Notes: generated from the letters alone by a model not told the origin. A stretch of DNA of 64,000 nt from Paralvinella palmiformis (GCA_025642065.1 JAODUP010000272.1:244001-308000); one strand, 5' to 3'. Shown: positions 42,495 to 53,461, numbered from the stretch's first letter. Program-made: numbers and translations.

Positions 42495-42590
42495 TTCAGT
42501 TCCCGGCTATTGTGGTATCTGAGGATGGCTCATCTTTCACTTCGCCTCATTATCTATTGAGGTGGTTTGCCAATGACAGAGCCCCGGGGC
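42495..42590 (+). mobile_element. SINE-A copy 11, short fragment
   Basis: B-box-like ggttcagttccc followed by ggatggctcatctttcactt and cgcctcatta, then divergence. Lacks the A box and tail. Confidence 0.5.
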
Positions 42591-43346
42591 GGTCAGGTGG
42601 GTAAGGTGTTCGTAAGATTCCCGGAGAAAAATACAAAATGATATACACCCAATCTTCATACGATGACACAGACGGGCCATTGTCCCAGTATTCTGTCTAT
42701 ATATCCCCTCTATGGAAATACCATACTTCATTCCCCCTAGCGACGATATATGAATATAAGTCACTTCCGGGCCGGCGGTTACTTCCGGTTCGGAGCTGAA
42801 GATGACTGAAGTTTTGTTTTTGTTGATTTTGAGCATATTCTTAATTCATAAAAACCAAAACGGGCTGTCATTTAGTCATATATCCCATGATAATGTAATT
42901 GTATGTCAATTCTTAGCCGCATTTAAAAGTTATTTCGAATTAAGCGAATTTTCAGGAAACAGCATACTTGCAATTGACTTGTATCACTGTAGATGATTCA
43001 GTATCGCGAAATAACAACAAATAAAACGTCCCTGACTTCAACTCCGATTTATGATATTGTTTACTCGGGAACATCAATGCCGGAAATGAACAGACGCCCA
43101 AAAATGAGGTTTTTGGGGATAAGTAGCAAAGCCGAAGAAGCGGTCTAATGGCGACCTTTATTTGAGTGTCCACTGACGTAATGGCAGCTGACTAGGATCA
43201 TGGCCACATAAAGCTCATTTAATAAATTATAAACATCATGTGCGTTTTAGGTTTTGGCATAATGCGAATAAAACAAATGGTTTATTAAACAACATTTCAA
43301 ATGATTACATTAATTTATTTACTGAGTGCAGCATTGACAGTTTGGA

Positions 43347-43514
43347 CACCCATGGGTGGCCAAAGAAATCGAGGAATGGCAACGAAAAAGGAGGAGAGAT
43401 GAACTACAACAATAACGGGGCAATGTCGACTGGTACGTGAGAGCAAGAAACCGAGACATTTGGAGGCAACAACATGCCAAGGCTTTCGTCCTGCAGTGGA
43501 CTGATCGTGGATGA
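43347..43514 (+). pseudogene. Possible LINE reverse-transcriptase tail fragment
   Basis: The frame reads HPWVAKEIEEWQRKRRRDEL, then Gln-Gln and a stop, and continues WYVRARNRDIWRQQHAKAF and LQWTDRG before TGA. The RARNRDIWR segment resembles the AQDRxxWR motif at the end of non-LTR polymerases. The internal stop shows it is dead. Weaker than the copy at 40555. Confidence 0.4.
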
Positions 43515-44384
43515 AGAAGATTTACGGATCTTGGTAAAACTGTCCAGCACCAAGCCTATTGTTTAGAGTCGCTAATGTACAGTTTCATTTTGGGGCGAAA
43601 CTGGTTCAAATACCATTCGTACCCCGGTCAGTATGTACCTTAGGAGTACCGTATATCGCGATGTACTACTCGATTTAAGTTCGTAGATCGAGTGGAAGTC
43701 GATTTATCGGGGATAATTTATTTATTTATTTAAGTCGAGTTGATTTATAAATACGAACATAGGAGATATTGATTTATATCGGTTGATGTAGATTTATTGA
43801 TAAGAAATCAATTTCTTTATGTATTAGATGTTGATATAATAGACAGAGGTTTATTTAAGTAGCTAGGGAAGAAGTTTAGTTACGAGAAGAATAGTACTGT
43901 AAATATTTGTATATAGGAGAAAGTAATGTATTTATAGTGATTTAAAAATGTCTTCCCTCTGTTATGTCTGTCTGACTTTCTGTCTGTCTGTCGGTCTGTC
44001 TGTCTGTCATTGGGTTTGTTTTTCTCCAAAGAAGCACAGAAGAAGGATTAAGAATTCCCCACATATCGTACTTTCAGCAAATCCCTGCCAGCTATTATTT
44101 GGTATTCTAATCCATGACCACAACATGAAACTCGCGCGCACGTACGCGCGCGCGCACGTGCACATACACACATACACACGCAAGAATATTAAATGAACAA
44201 GCTGATCTTAGCCTTGTTAGAAAACGAACGCTTCTTTGATAAATATAAACAACACATTTTATGGGTGAGTGAGTGACTAAGTGAGTGAGTAATTCAGTGA
44301 GTGAATGAGTGAATGAGTGACTGAGTCCGAACGATCAAACCCACTCATTTAACTGATAGATAACATATTCCACCTATACATACT

Positions 44385-44455
44385 ACACTGGGATTCGATC
44401 CGAACAGATGGTAATTTGTAGAGCACGGCGGTAACAACTACGCCACGAGAGTGTT
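44385..44455 (-). mobile_element. tRNA-like relic
   Basis: On the minus strand, tggcgtagttgttaccgccg (A-box-like) is followed by ggatcgaatccc (B-box-like). It resembles a SINE head; no body or tail identified. Confidence 0.4.
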
Positions 44456-44659
44456 TATCTTATTGTATCTAATACACAGCTAGCCATTTGTATCTGACCA
44501 ATAATACACACTCTACGTTATGGTGATTAGCCATATCCGATTTAGGTATTAGCATAATGACCTGACCTATTTATAAAACGCCATTCATTCATACATAATT
44601 AGGTTATCAAAATGTAAGCACTTTTTATCTGTGGGAATGTATGTATGTTTATTTGCTTC

Positions 44660-44720
44660 CTCTTGTGTGTATTTGTGTTTCTGAGAGAGAGTGTGCGTGT
44701 TTGTGTGTGTGTACTAGCGG

Positions 44721-44751
<31 letters not shown>

Positions 44752-44780
44752 TGAGAGAGATAGATAGAGAGAGAGAGCGC
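44660..44780. repeat. (TG)n and (GA)n microsatellites
   Basis: TG runs at 44694-44752 followed by GA/GATA to about 44780. Confidence 0.9.
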
Positions 44781-45194
44781 GTTTTAGCAGTGTGTGATAA
44801 TTCAGTGGAACAGATAATCACGAATTGTGAATATAAACTCTGGACGATTCATCAGTGAAACTGAAAGCGAGCATTTGACTTTTCAAGCTGAGAGGTGCGT
44901 AATGTCTCAGCAGTCACTAAGTGACGGTACAACAAAACTGTAAAAAACGAATCACCTACAGTCATGGTGTCACAGAGTAACACAGGATAGTCAAAACACG
45001 GCAATTGCGAGAATGTTTACGTTAACTGTCTAACCAGATATATTTATGGCTATCTTTTAATTGTGTTTATGTGCGTGTGTGTGCGTCTGTGTGCGTGCGT
45101 GTGTCTGCGCATGTGTTCGCCAGCCAACAACATCCCTGCCTTAATGTTGGCATCAGCCATTTAATAACACCTGAAAATGAGTACATCTGAGTAA

Positions 45195-45482
45195 GGCCCT
45201 CCCCGATACTCAGACCATCGATCTTTTTGCATTAATGGAGAACTACTCGTCTTACTCAGTAAGACCACCACTCAGACGAGGGTACCCGTTTCTTCTCTGG
45301 TGATACCATTAGATCGAGAACACCAGGACACGTCATTAGACGACACCAAACCGTCCCCGAACTCGAACTCGGGCTCTGCCAGGAAAGGAATACAGCGTCA
45401 TCGGTGGGGCCGAGATCACGTGCCGCCGAAACCGGGATCACGTGATCCGATCGCTTTCGTCGACCGCGTCAGAACCGAATGA
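45195..45482 (+). CDS. Candidate exon, unknown gene (GC-rich island, part 1)
   Basis: Open plus-strand frame from 45195 to TGA at 45480-45482. The part after acceptor-like ccaccactcag (ends 45275) reads TRVPVSSLVIPLDRE and later RKGIQRHRWGRDHVPPKPGS, with GC-rich third positions unlike the flanks. Two other plus frames are also open across 45290-45470 (one ends NYIGQLH at a TAG near 45510), so the reading frame is not settled. No domain is recognised and no good donor was found, so it may be a terminal exon or simply a CpG-rich noncoding island. Confidence 0.25.
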   Translation, partial: GPPRYSDHRSFCINGELLVLLSKTTTQTRVPVSSLVIPLDREHQDTSLDDTKPSPNSNSGSARKGIQRHRWGRDHVPPKPGSRDPIAFVDRVRTE

Positions 45483-45659
45483 CGTCATGAACTATATCGG
45501 ACAGCTGCACTAGAGAGAGATAGAGAGAGAGATAGAGATGACGTCATCAGCGACGCTAGCAGCAATCAGTCGTAGATGTGGTCGGGATTTGCACACGACA
45601 CGTAAACGTCGCCATTTGGCGAAGAGTAATGAGCCTGTGGGCGATTCTTCAGGATATAA

Positions 45660-46037
45660 CGATGGAATGAGTTAGCCAATCAGCGCTTAGAACCGGCAGG
45701 TTATCGCCGTTCTGGGGAATCCTATTTACCACCAAACTACTTAGAGGCGGCCATCTTTTCACGCCAGTCACGTGCCAAAGAAGCCTTTCACATCCGTTCG
45801 CGTTCGCCTTTCACTCCGACCGATTTCCAATGTCGGCTTTCTCATTCTTGGGTAACGCGCCACCTGGTGTCGAACGCCCGCCCAACAGATGGCACCTTCT
45901 CCTATCGTGACGTCAATAGTTGGCGTACGCCGCTACGAGCGTGTAGCGGGGATTATCAGCGGCAAGGCGGTTTCGACCTCAACAATAACCTACTTATCGA
46001 CCCGAAACCCTTCCATTCCCAGTTCGGATGGCAATAG
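45660..46037 (+). CDS. Candidate terminal exon, unknown gene (GC-rich island, part 2)
   Basis: Open frame with no ATG, ending TAG at 46035-46037. From about 45690 it reads EPAGYRRSGESYLPPNYLEA, then FTPTDFQCRLSHSWVTRHLV and FDLNNNLLIDPKPFHSQFGW. Composition is varied and codons are GC-ending (GCC, GAC, CTC, TTC). The acceptor (cagcgcttag, ends 45690) is weak. Lacking an ATG it would have to be spliced to an upstream exon, perhaps that at 45195-45482. No family recognised. Confidence 0.35.
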   Translation, partial: RWNELANQRLEPAGYRRSGESYLPPNYLEAAIFSRQSRAKEAFHIRSRSPFTPTDFQCRLSHSWVTRHLVSNARPTDGTFSYRDVNSWRTPLRACSGDYQRQGGFDLNNNLLIDPKPFHSQFGWQ

Positions 46038-46279
46038 AAGCAGCGCATTGTTGTCGGCCTGGTAGCAATATCCTGGGTTCGATACTAATACTGGCCGGAT
46101 CTTCAAGTGGGCAGTGAACAGAAGATGAGATCTTCTCAATGGCTGCGGCGAACAATGACTCCGTCTTGTATGGCTTATCCCGGGATGGTCTGTCGGTGAT
46201 AACTTTGCCTAATACGTCATCGAGCTGTGTGCATCCGGCGTATGATGTCACGAATAGTGTCACAATATTGACACGTATG

Positions 46280-46420
46280 GGGAGAGGGGGGGGGGGCAGG
46301 GAGCGGTAGGCCCGACAAAGGTATTCAGTTAAAAGTGACTAGTGATATTTTGCCCTAATGGCGTTCTATAATGACACGTCACGCCAAACGAAGCCCCCCC
46401 CCCCGTCACTCTCAGAAAAC
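46280..46420. other. G-run and C-run flanking simple noncoding DNA
   Basis: Eleven-G near 46287 and ten-C near 46396, about 110 bases apart on the same strand. Such opposed runs recur at 48541, 48890 and 48937. Nothing coding. Confidence 0.5.
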
Positions 46421-46619
46421 AAAAGAATAAAACAATAATAAACAATATGGCGTCTTTATCTGTCGATGGTCACGTGATTAATGGGTAAGGAGAAAGTTGT
46501 TGTCGTCTTATTGACGTCACAGAAGACAATGTTTATCACGTAAGGAGCAGACGATATTAATCAAACGATTTGACCGGTATATCCTTTGGGTAAACGACCT
46601 CTATATGGCGACGTGGACA

Positions 46620-46804
46620 GATAGGCAGGCAGGATGACAAACAGAGAGACGGATAGACAGACAGGCAAATGCATACATAGACAGTTAAACAGATAGACAA
46701 ACAAGAGGACAGACATATTGACAGGCAAATGAACAGAGATATGGGCAGACAGACAGAGATGGAGGGAGAGAGACCGACTGACAGACATACACATAGAGAG
46801 TTAG

Positions 46805-46874
<70 letters not shown>

Positions 46875-46995
46875 GTACATATACATATATAGGCAGACAG
46901 ATAGGCAGGTGGACACATATACACACACATACCCACACACACGGAGACGTACATACACACATAGAGTGACAGACATGCATACAGACAGACAAATT
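46620..46995. repeat. (ACAG)n-rich DNA with a (CA)n(TA)n core
   Basis: Degenerate GACA/CAGA tetranucleotides flank (CA)n at 46808-46840 and (TA)n at 46841-46872. Confidence 0.9.
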
Positions 46996-47213
46996 GTTAT
47001 ACATCCGGTATTGACGTTGTCTCTGTTGTCGCCAGGAGGCGTCGTCACATGATGGCATTTACGCATCGATTGACGTCACGCACCGGAAGTATCGTCTGCT
47101 ACACCTACTTCCGGTTTTTAGCAGTTGCCCGTCAAAGGTTAGCGCCCTCTGTTGACGGGATGGATTGTTATCAAGTGTTCAGTTGATAAAAGGAAACGTG
47201 TGTACGTGTCTGT

Positions 47214-47520
47214 GGCTCTCTCTCTCTCTCTCTCTCTGAGTGTGTATGTGTGTGAGAGTGAGCCAGTGTGTGTGTGTCCGCGCGCGCGCGCGCACGTGCG
47301 TCTCTGTGTGTATGAATAGTGATAAGTAAATGGTTGTAGGACGTTTAATGTGTTAAATAAAGTTAGCGTCACAAGGGATTGGACACCATGATTACATCTT
47401 ATGGGTGATTCACGAGGGGACTGGATAAAGTAATCACTTTTCATCGAATCCCGCATATTATTTTCTCTCTCTCTCTCTCTTGCTGTGTGTGTGTGTGTGG
47501 GGGGGGGGGTCTGCGCCCGA
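47214..47520. repeat. (CT)n, (TG)n, (CG)n and second (CT)n(TG)n(G)n block
   Basis: CT 47216-47237, TG to 47274, alternating CG 47279-47292. A second CT/TG run ending in a G10 stretch lies at 47463-47510. Confidence 0.88.
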
Positions 47521-47569
47521 TCGTTCACATCAGCCCGTACTTGATGTTACCATCAGGATCAGGATTTAT

Positions 47570-47737
47570 TCTTGTGACAAAATGTCAACAGTTGACTATT
47601 AAAGATAAAATTTTTACAATAGCCTACTACGGCCCGTAGGCAGAGTACGGTTGCTTTAATGAGACGTCAGTTTGCTAAACAAGGTCGTTTGAAGGAGAAA
47701 GTGTCAATTATTCTTATCCCCAATTTTTTCTAAAGTG
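47570..47737 (+). repeat. Dispersed repeat R2, copy 1
   Basis: gacaaaatgtcaaca near its start and gaaggagaaag near its end are shared with 49612-49757, with diverged sequence between. The two copies are in the same orientation about 2 kb apart and each lies near CT/TG microsatellites. No terminal motif identified. Confidence 0.6.
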
Positions 47738-48061
47738 TTTTTAAAGGTGATTGATGAAGGTGTTTGGCACTTCATCTGCCTATTGTTTATTTTTCTATCA
47801 ATGTGAATGTGCTTGTCGGTGTGTGCTTGTGCGTGCCTGTGCGTGTCTGTGCTTGTGTGTGCCTTTGTATGCGTCCCTCCCCCCGCTCTCTGGGTGGGCT
47901 TAGTGTATCTAGGCGTGTGTATGTGTGCGTGTGCGTGTGCGGTTGAAGTCAGTCGACGAAAAAATCAACACTTGTGAATATCCTTATATTAATCTTGGTG
48001 AGTATCTTGCCGAAATTATATTTATGAATATTAGTACAACACGCCCATTACGACTATCTGA

Positions 48062-48256
48062 TGCCGGACGCCCCGATGGCCTAACTGGTAGCGTGGTTAG
48101 CCACATATCTATAGCACCTGGGTTCAAACCCTGATCGGGCTATGTCAGAAGGATGTTTAATCTTTCACTTCGCCTCATTAGCTTTGGGCGTCGCTCGGCC
48201 CATTTAGCCTACATTAGTGCACAAAGTGACCGTAAAACAGCAACATTTTGTTTTAT
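48062..48256 (+). mobile_element. SINE-A copy 12, full length, plus orientation
   Basis: Plus copy with A box gatggcctaactggtagcg, B box gttcaaaccc, intact body and a cagcaacatttt tail instead of (ATC)n. It resembles copies 3 and 9 in the tail. tatctga at 48055-48061 and 48257-48263 is a plausible 7-bp duplication. Confidence 0.85.
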
Positions 48257-48462
48257 TATCTGACCTCTAACATCTCATTATAAAGATAGCACACCCGATC
48301 TGCAGTCGGCTGCTGTTGTCTTCCAGATAGCGCATCTCCTAAACTTGTTAGCGGCGCAATTAAAATGTCAACATCCATTCGCTAACATTTGAGGTCGTTA
48401 AAATTAACGAAGGTTTCCTATTCCGTCGTAGTATGCGTTTCTTAAGTAAACCTGTCACATGA

Positions 48463-48651
48463 CTAGGCCAGCAATAAGTGATGACACGAGTCAGACTGTC
48501 GTAAATCGGGTGAAATACCGACAGGGGTCGGGGTTGGCCGGGGGGGGGGGGGTAAACAAATAATGGCCAACGCAGAGGTAGGCAGAGGATATGCGATGTA
48601 AACGATCATTAACTGCACTAAGACAAAGATTGGCATCAATTTGTTCCCCAT
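48463..48651 (-). CDS. Candidate first exon with signal peptide (possibly Trk)
   Basis: ATG at 48651 opens a frame starting MGNKLMPIFVLVQLMIVYIA, then YPLPTSALA. The order is a short N-region with a Lys, a hydrophobic core of about 15 residues, and small residues suited to signal-peptidase cleavage. Downstream it runs through the C12 tract into Pro/Thr-rich sequence that is probably not coding, so a donor should lie before or just after about 48560. It is on the Trk strand, 12.6 kb upstream of the first joined Trk exon, and Trk lacks a signal peptide. A chance hydrophobic ORF is quite possible. Confidence 0.25.
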   Translation of the reverse strand: MGNKLMPIFVLVQLMIVYIAYPLPTSALAIICLPPPPRPTPTPVGISPDLRQSDSCHHLLLA

Positions 48652-48950
48652 TAGAACGGCATTTGAGATGCCATCTGCTGTCTACTGGTATATTTGATGT
48701 AAACGCATTAGATATACATCTGTAAGCGTTTCGTTCTCGTTGAATATTTCCAAATGGCGACGAGATGCACATTTTATAGGCATATCTGTGTGTGTGTCTT
48801 TTGGCAGGTTCCTTTAAATCGAAATGCTCAATATTAAGATCGAAGATTTGCGAGGGCTGCGTAGGGTCTTGAGGCAGATATAATAAGCCCCCCCCCCCCT
48901 GGTTTACATCAACTGTGATGACTGTCTTCTTTGCAGGGGGGGGGGGGTGT
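48541..48950. repeat. Long G and C homopolymer runs
   Basis: G13 at 48541, C12 near 48888 and G12 near 48937. Homopolymers of this length are prone to sequencing and assembly error. Confidence 0.9.
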
Positions 48951-49194
48951 GCGTTGATGTTGTATTCCCTAATATTCCACCCCCCAACTCCCCCTAGACC
49001 CAGATGATGTGTATTATAGAAATATCTTGTCTAATTAACGGAGGATCCCTGTCTATAACCACGTGATCATGTTGTTTAGGTATCAGCTCACTGAGGTATA
49101 GTTATACGTTAATCTGGAACATCAATATTGGCATCAACTACTCTACCGTGTTAATACTTAGAGGAGAAATACTGGATCTAGTGACAACTGTGTG

Positions 49195-49226
49195 CGCATA
49201 TATATGTGTGTGTGCATGTATGTGTG

Positions 49227-49261
<35 letters not shown>

Positions 49262-49269
49262 TGTGTGCA

Positions 49270-49307
<38 letters not shown>

Positions 49308-49394
49308 AGAAGGATGGATAGATGAATGTTGTTTAGACACACTGGACAATTTAGAGCGGATAAGGTACCTAACCGGCTGATAGAAATACACACA

Positions 49395-49445
<51 letters not shown>

Positions 49446-49475
49446 CACACATATCTATCTATCTATCTATCTATC

Positions 49476-49530
<55 letters not shown>
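49195..49530. repeat. (TA)n, (GT)n, (CA)n, (TCTA)n, (TA)n cluster
   Basis: TA 49231-49259, GT 49274-49304, CA 49387-49443, six TCTA units 49451-49478, TA 49479-49528. Confidence 0.95.
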
Positions 49531-49531
<1 letters not shown>

Positions 49532-49611
49532 GTCTTAATTATTATATACGTGTCAGGTCATATCTATGTATGTTTGTTATATTGCTGTTAACAGTGTCAC
49601 TATATTTGTTT

Positions 49612-49757
49612 TGATGACAAAATGTCAACAAGTGACTCTTAAGCTATAAGTTACACATTGATAAACAGCCGTGTAATAGACTTGGTTACATTAATGCGGT
49701 GTCAGTTAACTAAAGAAGGTCATTTGAAGGAGAAAGAATCGCTTTTTTGATTTTCTA
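49612..49757 (+). repeat. Dispersed repeat R2, copy 2
   Basis: Shares gacaaaatgtcaaca and gtcagtt...ctaaa...aaggtc...tttgaaggagaaag (with gaps) with 47570-47737. It is followed within 25 bases by (CT)n(GT)n(CG)n, much like the surroundings of copy 1. Confidence 0.6.
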
Positions 49758-49777
49758 CGTGTGGCTGTATGGGTGTT

Positions 49778-49812
<35 letters not shown>

Positions 49813-50610
49813 GTGTGTGTGTGTGTTTTTTCGCGCGCGCGCCTACACAGGTTATCACAGTGTTAGTAGCAATGATGGCGATGATTCGTATTCCTGATGA
49901 ACATCATATTTATCTCATGTTATCAGTGATCAGATAGAAGGTGGGGGTGGTGGTGGTGGGGGGCAACACAATCAATATTCTGATCTAGATCTCCTTCACA
50001 CATAATTAGATTAACAAAGCAGGACTTTACGCTCCCAGTCACAAAAACGAAAGGTCAAGGACGGATACAGCTAGGTTGCCATGACCAAAGCATGAGTGTA
50101 ATTCCGATTCTAAGATTCTTAGTTCATCAATATGACATCTGTATCTTCTTTATCTATGATGTGTGCTACACTATTTAAGACTTTGTTATTGGCATATAAT
50201 GATATACAGTTTAAGACATTTTATTGTTTGCTATCTCTCATTATCAGTACCCGTTCATTATCTGTTCTCAATAGATATTTATCAATAATTATTGCGATAA
50301 ATCGACGACTATATCCCATTGTAATAATTCGGTGAAATTTTAGCACAAATAAAACAGTGATACTAGATGCACCGGTGTTTAGAGAAATGAAATATTTAAT
50401 AATCACCGAATTGTCTTTTCTCTCTCGTTATAAAACGCCAAATTATCTACAAATAAATTGAGCATACCCCAGCCACAGCCTTTTATATGTAATAGATGTA
50501 ATAGAATATACAAAATATAACCAGTTTTGCATGATTCTGTGGGTTAATAATAGCCCGCAAACGTAGTTTTCCTATCATTCGCCAGATGTCGTACTCTCGC
50601 GTAGCAATTG

Positions 50611-50809
50611 ATGATGATGATTGGTGATGATGATTGATGTTTTACGGCCACTTTTGTGCACATGGCAGGCTAAATGGGCCGAGCGACCTCCTAAGGTAAT
50701 GAGGCGAAGTGAAAGACGAAACAACCTTTAGATATGCCCAGGCCGGGATTCGAACACCGTTGGTAGTGATCTGTGGTCCAGCTCGCTACCGCTAGACCAC
50801 GGAGGCGCC
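50611..50809 (-). mobile_element. SINE-A copy 13 with perfect 18-bp target-site duplication
   Basis: Full-length minus copy with B box gttcgaatccc and (ATC)n tail. It is bounded exactly by actctcgcgtagcaattg at 50593-50610 and 50810-50827. The unbroken 18-bp duplication makes this the best-defined and probably youngest insertion here. Confidence 0.96.
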
Positions 50810-51204
50810 ACTCTCGCGTAGCAATTGGATATTTCTTCACAACTAGTAGACCTTGTTAAGATTCCTGTCAATGTGAACGCATTTTTGTCGACCCGTGTAT
50901 TATCTAACAGTTCCTGATGGCGTAATGAAATCCGAGCTTATATTAGAATAAAATGAAATTGTATTAAAAACAGTTAATAGGATTATGACGTCATTGGGCA
51001 CTAAGATGATTATAGACTGTCTCTATGGCATGCTGGTATCTGTACTCTACTGCTCGTATTCCCCGGTCTGAACTCTACTGTTTGTATTCCCCGGTCTGAA
51101 CTCTACTGCTTGTATTCTCCGGTATACTCTCTGTACTTTACTATGTCTACTTTAATGTCAGTATATTTATGTGCTCTATCTGACGTCATTTGTAGCCTTC
51201 CACA

Positions 51205-51860
51205 CCACAACATCCAAACCTATTCCCTGACATCCATACGTTCTACACCACCAACATCACGGCTTTTACACCACCAACATCACCCCTTCTACATCACCGA
51301 GATCACCTCTTCAAAAGCACCAATATCACCCTTTTATACCACCAATATTATCCCGTCTACACCACCAACGTAACCCGTTCTACACCACCAACATCACCTA
51401 TTCAAGGGCACCAATATCATCCTTTCTACACCGCCAACATCACCCCTTTTACACCACCAACGTAACCAGTTCTACGCCACCGACATCACCTCTTCTACAA
51501 AATCAACAACACCCCATCTACACCACCAACATCACCCCTTTTAAGCCACCAACATCATCCCTGCTACACAATCAACATAATTCCTTCTACACCACGAACA
51601 TCATCTCTTCTACACAATCAACATCATCCCTAGTACACAATCAACCTAACCCCTTCTACACAATCGACATCATCCATTATACACAATCAACACCACCTCT
51701 TCCACACAATTAACATCATCCCTTCTGCCCAATCAACATCGCCCCTTCTACACAATCAACATCACCCCTACAAGGCTATCACCACATCTTTTATATCAGC
51801 AAAATCACACCTTCTAAACTCGAAAAATCAAACCTTCTACACCATCAACATCATACCCAC
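51205..51860 (+). repeat. 23-bp minisatellite, about 27 units
   Basis: Unit close to ttctacaccaccaacatcac plus ccc. Units on the right mostly read ttctacacaatcaacatcat, so at least two variant blocks exist (caccacc-type left, cacaatc-type right). Not in a coding frame for long. Confidence 0.93.
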
Positions 51861-51914
51861 CCTGTCTTCAATACACCTTCCATACCAATGCCACCTATAC
51901 TATGTACCACACAT

Positions 51915-52202
51915 CAGACATGGGGTCAATTCCATTTTGTCAATTCCAATTCCACTCAAATCTATCTGGTCAATTCCAATTCCAATTCCACCTCAAATTT
52001 ATCAATTCCAATTCAATTCCAAAATTTTCAATTCCAATTCCGTTTATTTTCCGACTCTTTTTTTGCTTAATATTTTTTACTATGAGTAGATACTCCGATA
52101 CTCCGAATACCTACTTAGAATACATACTCCGAGTAGTTTATATTCCAAGTACTTGGGGTGCTACAGTCGGTGTGCATCTGATATATATATATATATATTA
52201 TA

Positions 52203-52270
<68 letters not shown>

Positions 52271-52322
52271 ATTGGAATTGACCATCAATTCCAATTCTGG
52301 AATTGAATTGACCCCATGTCTG
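51915..52322. mobile_element. hAT-like AATTCC-rich MITE, copy 1
   Basis: A 408-bp element with perfect 18-bp inverted ends, cagacatggggtcaattc and its complement. Flanks ccacacat (51907-51914) and ccacacaa (52323-52330) form an 8-bp duplication with one mismatch. CAG ends plus 8-bp duplications are typical of hAT elements. The interior is repeated caattccaatt with palindromic tactccgagta words and an internal (TA)n expansion (about 52181-52266). No transposase. Confidence 0.85.
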
Positions 52323-53105
52323 CCACACAAATAATATAATTCCAGCGGACAGTATACTTTATTTACTGATACGAAACTTCGTCTTCTCAACTAATACTCA
52401 GCCATACCTAGCACACACATGCACACACCTTCCTCACTCATTCAATACACCATCTCCATGGCCAGATTTATCAGCGAAGTAATGTTACATTACCTAATAT
52501 GGGATATAGGTAGAACAAACAGCCACCAGGTTAGCTGTTGGTTAGTGTTTTAGGTGGTTAATATTTCTGCTGAGTCGGCGAGTTATTAATTAGAAAGCAC
52601 GCCCAAAGCTGGCATCTGTCCTCAGACGTCCTAGAATGTGATAAGGTGTCAATAATATTTGTTATCGTTCTTCGGTGGGCGTAGGAGGAGTTGTCCTCGA
52701 GTATCCTCCGGTGTAAGAAAATGTCATCAGGTGTCGCCGGATGACACGACGTGTTAGCGTCTATTACGGACTATCCCGATCTGATATCGGGATACGTTGC
52801 GTTTAACTAGGACAGGTCATTTATTTCTGGAGAATCTTCGGTTTGGGATGAAGCGTGGTACGTTTGTCGGTAAGACAGTGCATCGATCTGAATTAGGTAT
52901 CTCATAGATGTTATTGGGGGATGGGGGTGGCGGGGGGTGGATCGTGTTATTGGCAATTGATCATTGTTATTCGGGATCGACCATGTTATTGGTGAATCAT
53001 CACATGTTATTGATGAAATGGTGTATGATACAATAGTCAGATCACGTGCCACCAACACAATATAGCATACAACGACGGATCTTTGATACAATACTAATAA
53101 TAAAT
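52323..53105. other. Noncoding DNA between the MITE and a (TA)n(GA)n tract
   Basis: Mixed AT-rich sequence. The stretch 52640-53090 is somewhat richer in CpG, with a 94-codon minus ORF (52807-53091) of no recognisable family. Confidence 0.4.
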
Positions 53106-53107
53106 CC

Positions 53108-53110
<3 letters not shown>

Positions 53111-53188
<78 letters not shown>

Positions 53189-53208
53189 GAGAGAGAGGGA
53201 GAGAGATG
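53111..53208. repeat. (TA)n(GA)n compound microsatellite
   Basis: TA to 53152, then GA with G interruptions to about 53208. Confidence 0.95.
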
Positions 53209-53390
53209 ATAGCTGTTATTTAAGTACGAACAAATATTAAACTCAACCGTAAACAAATATTTAATGTGACAGAGAGTAACGATAAATGAAAAATATCAGA
53301 TATTAATGGCAGGCTGACAGATACAAGGACACATGACAGTTATAAACGACAGGGTAACAGATGAAATTTCAATATTATTAATATGAATGG

Positions 53391-53393
<3 letters not shown>

Positions 53394-53461
<68 letters not shown>
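53394..53461. repeat. (TA)n microsatellite
   Basis: About 34 TA units without interruption. Confidence 0.97.

Larger units (their letters stand above)
46038..51190. other. Repeat-rich DNA right of the GC-rich island
   Basis: Apart from the elements listed separately, no coding sequence was recognised. A minus-strand frame at 45994-46263 (starting GTG) has mixed composition and no domain. The parts near 49880-50580 and 50830-51180 are plain AT-rich DNA. Confidence 0.45.

Noticed and set aside
43948..44196. 82-codon plus ORF next to CTGT repeats
   Set aside because: No domain, overlaps simple repeats at both ends, and lacks coding-like codon use.
45994..46263. 89-codon minus ORF as the missing Trk N-terminal cap
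   Set aside because: It lacks the clustered Cys pattern of an LRR N-terminal cap and starts with GTG; no donor with the required phase was found.
51205..51860. CRISPR-like array of regular short repeats
   Set aside because: Units are directly tandem without unique spacers, and the DNA is eukaryotic; it is a minisatellite.
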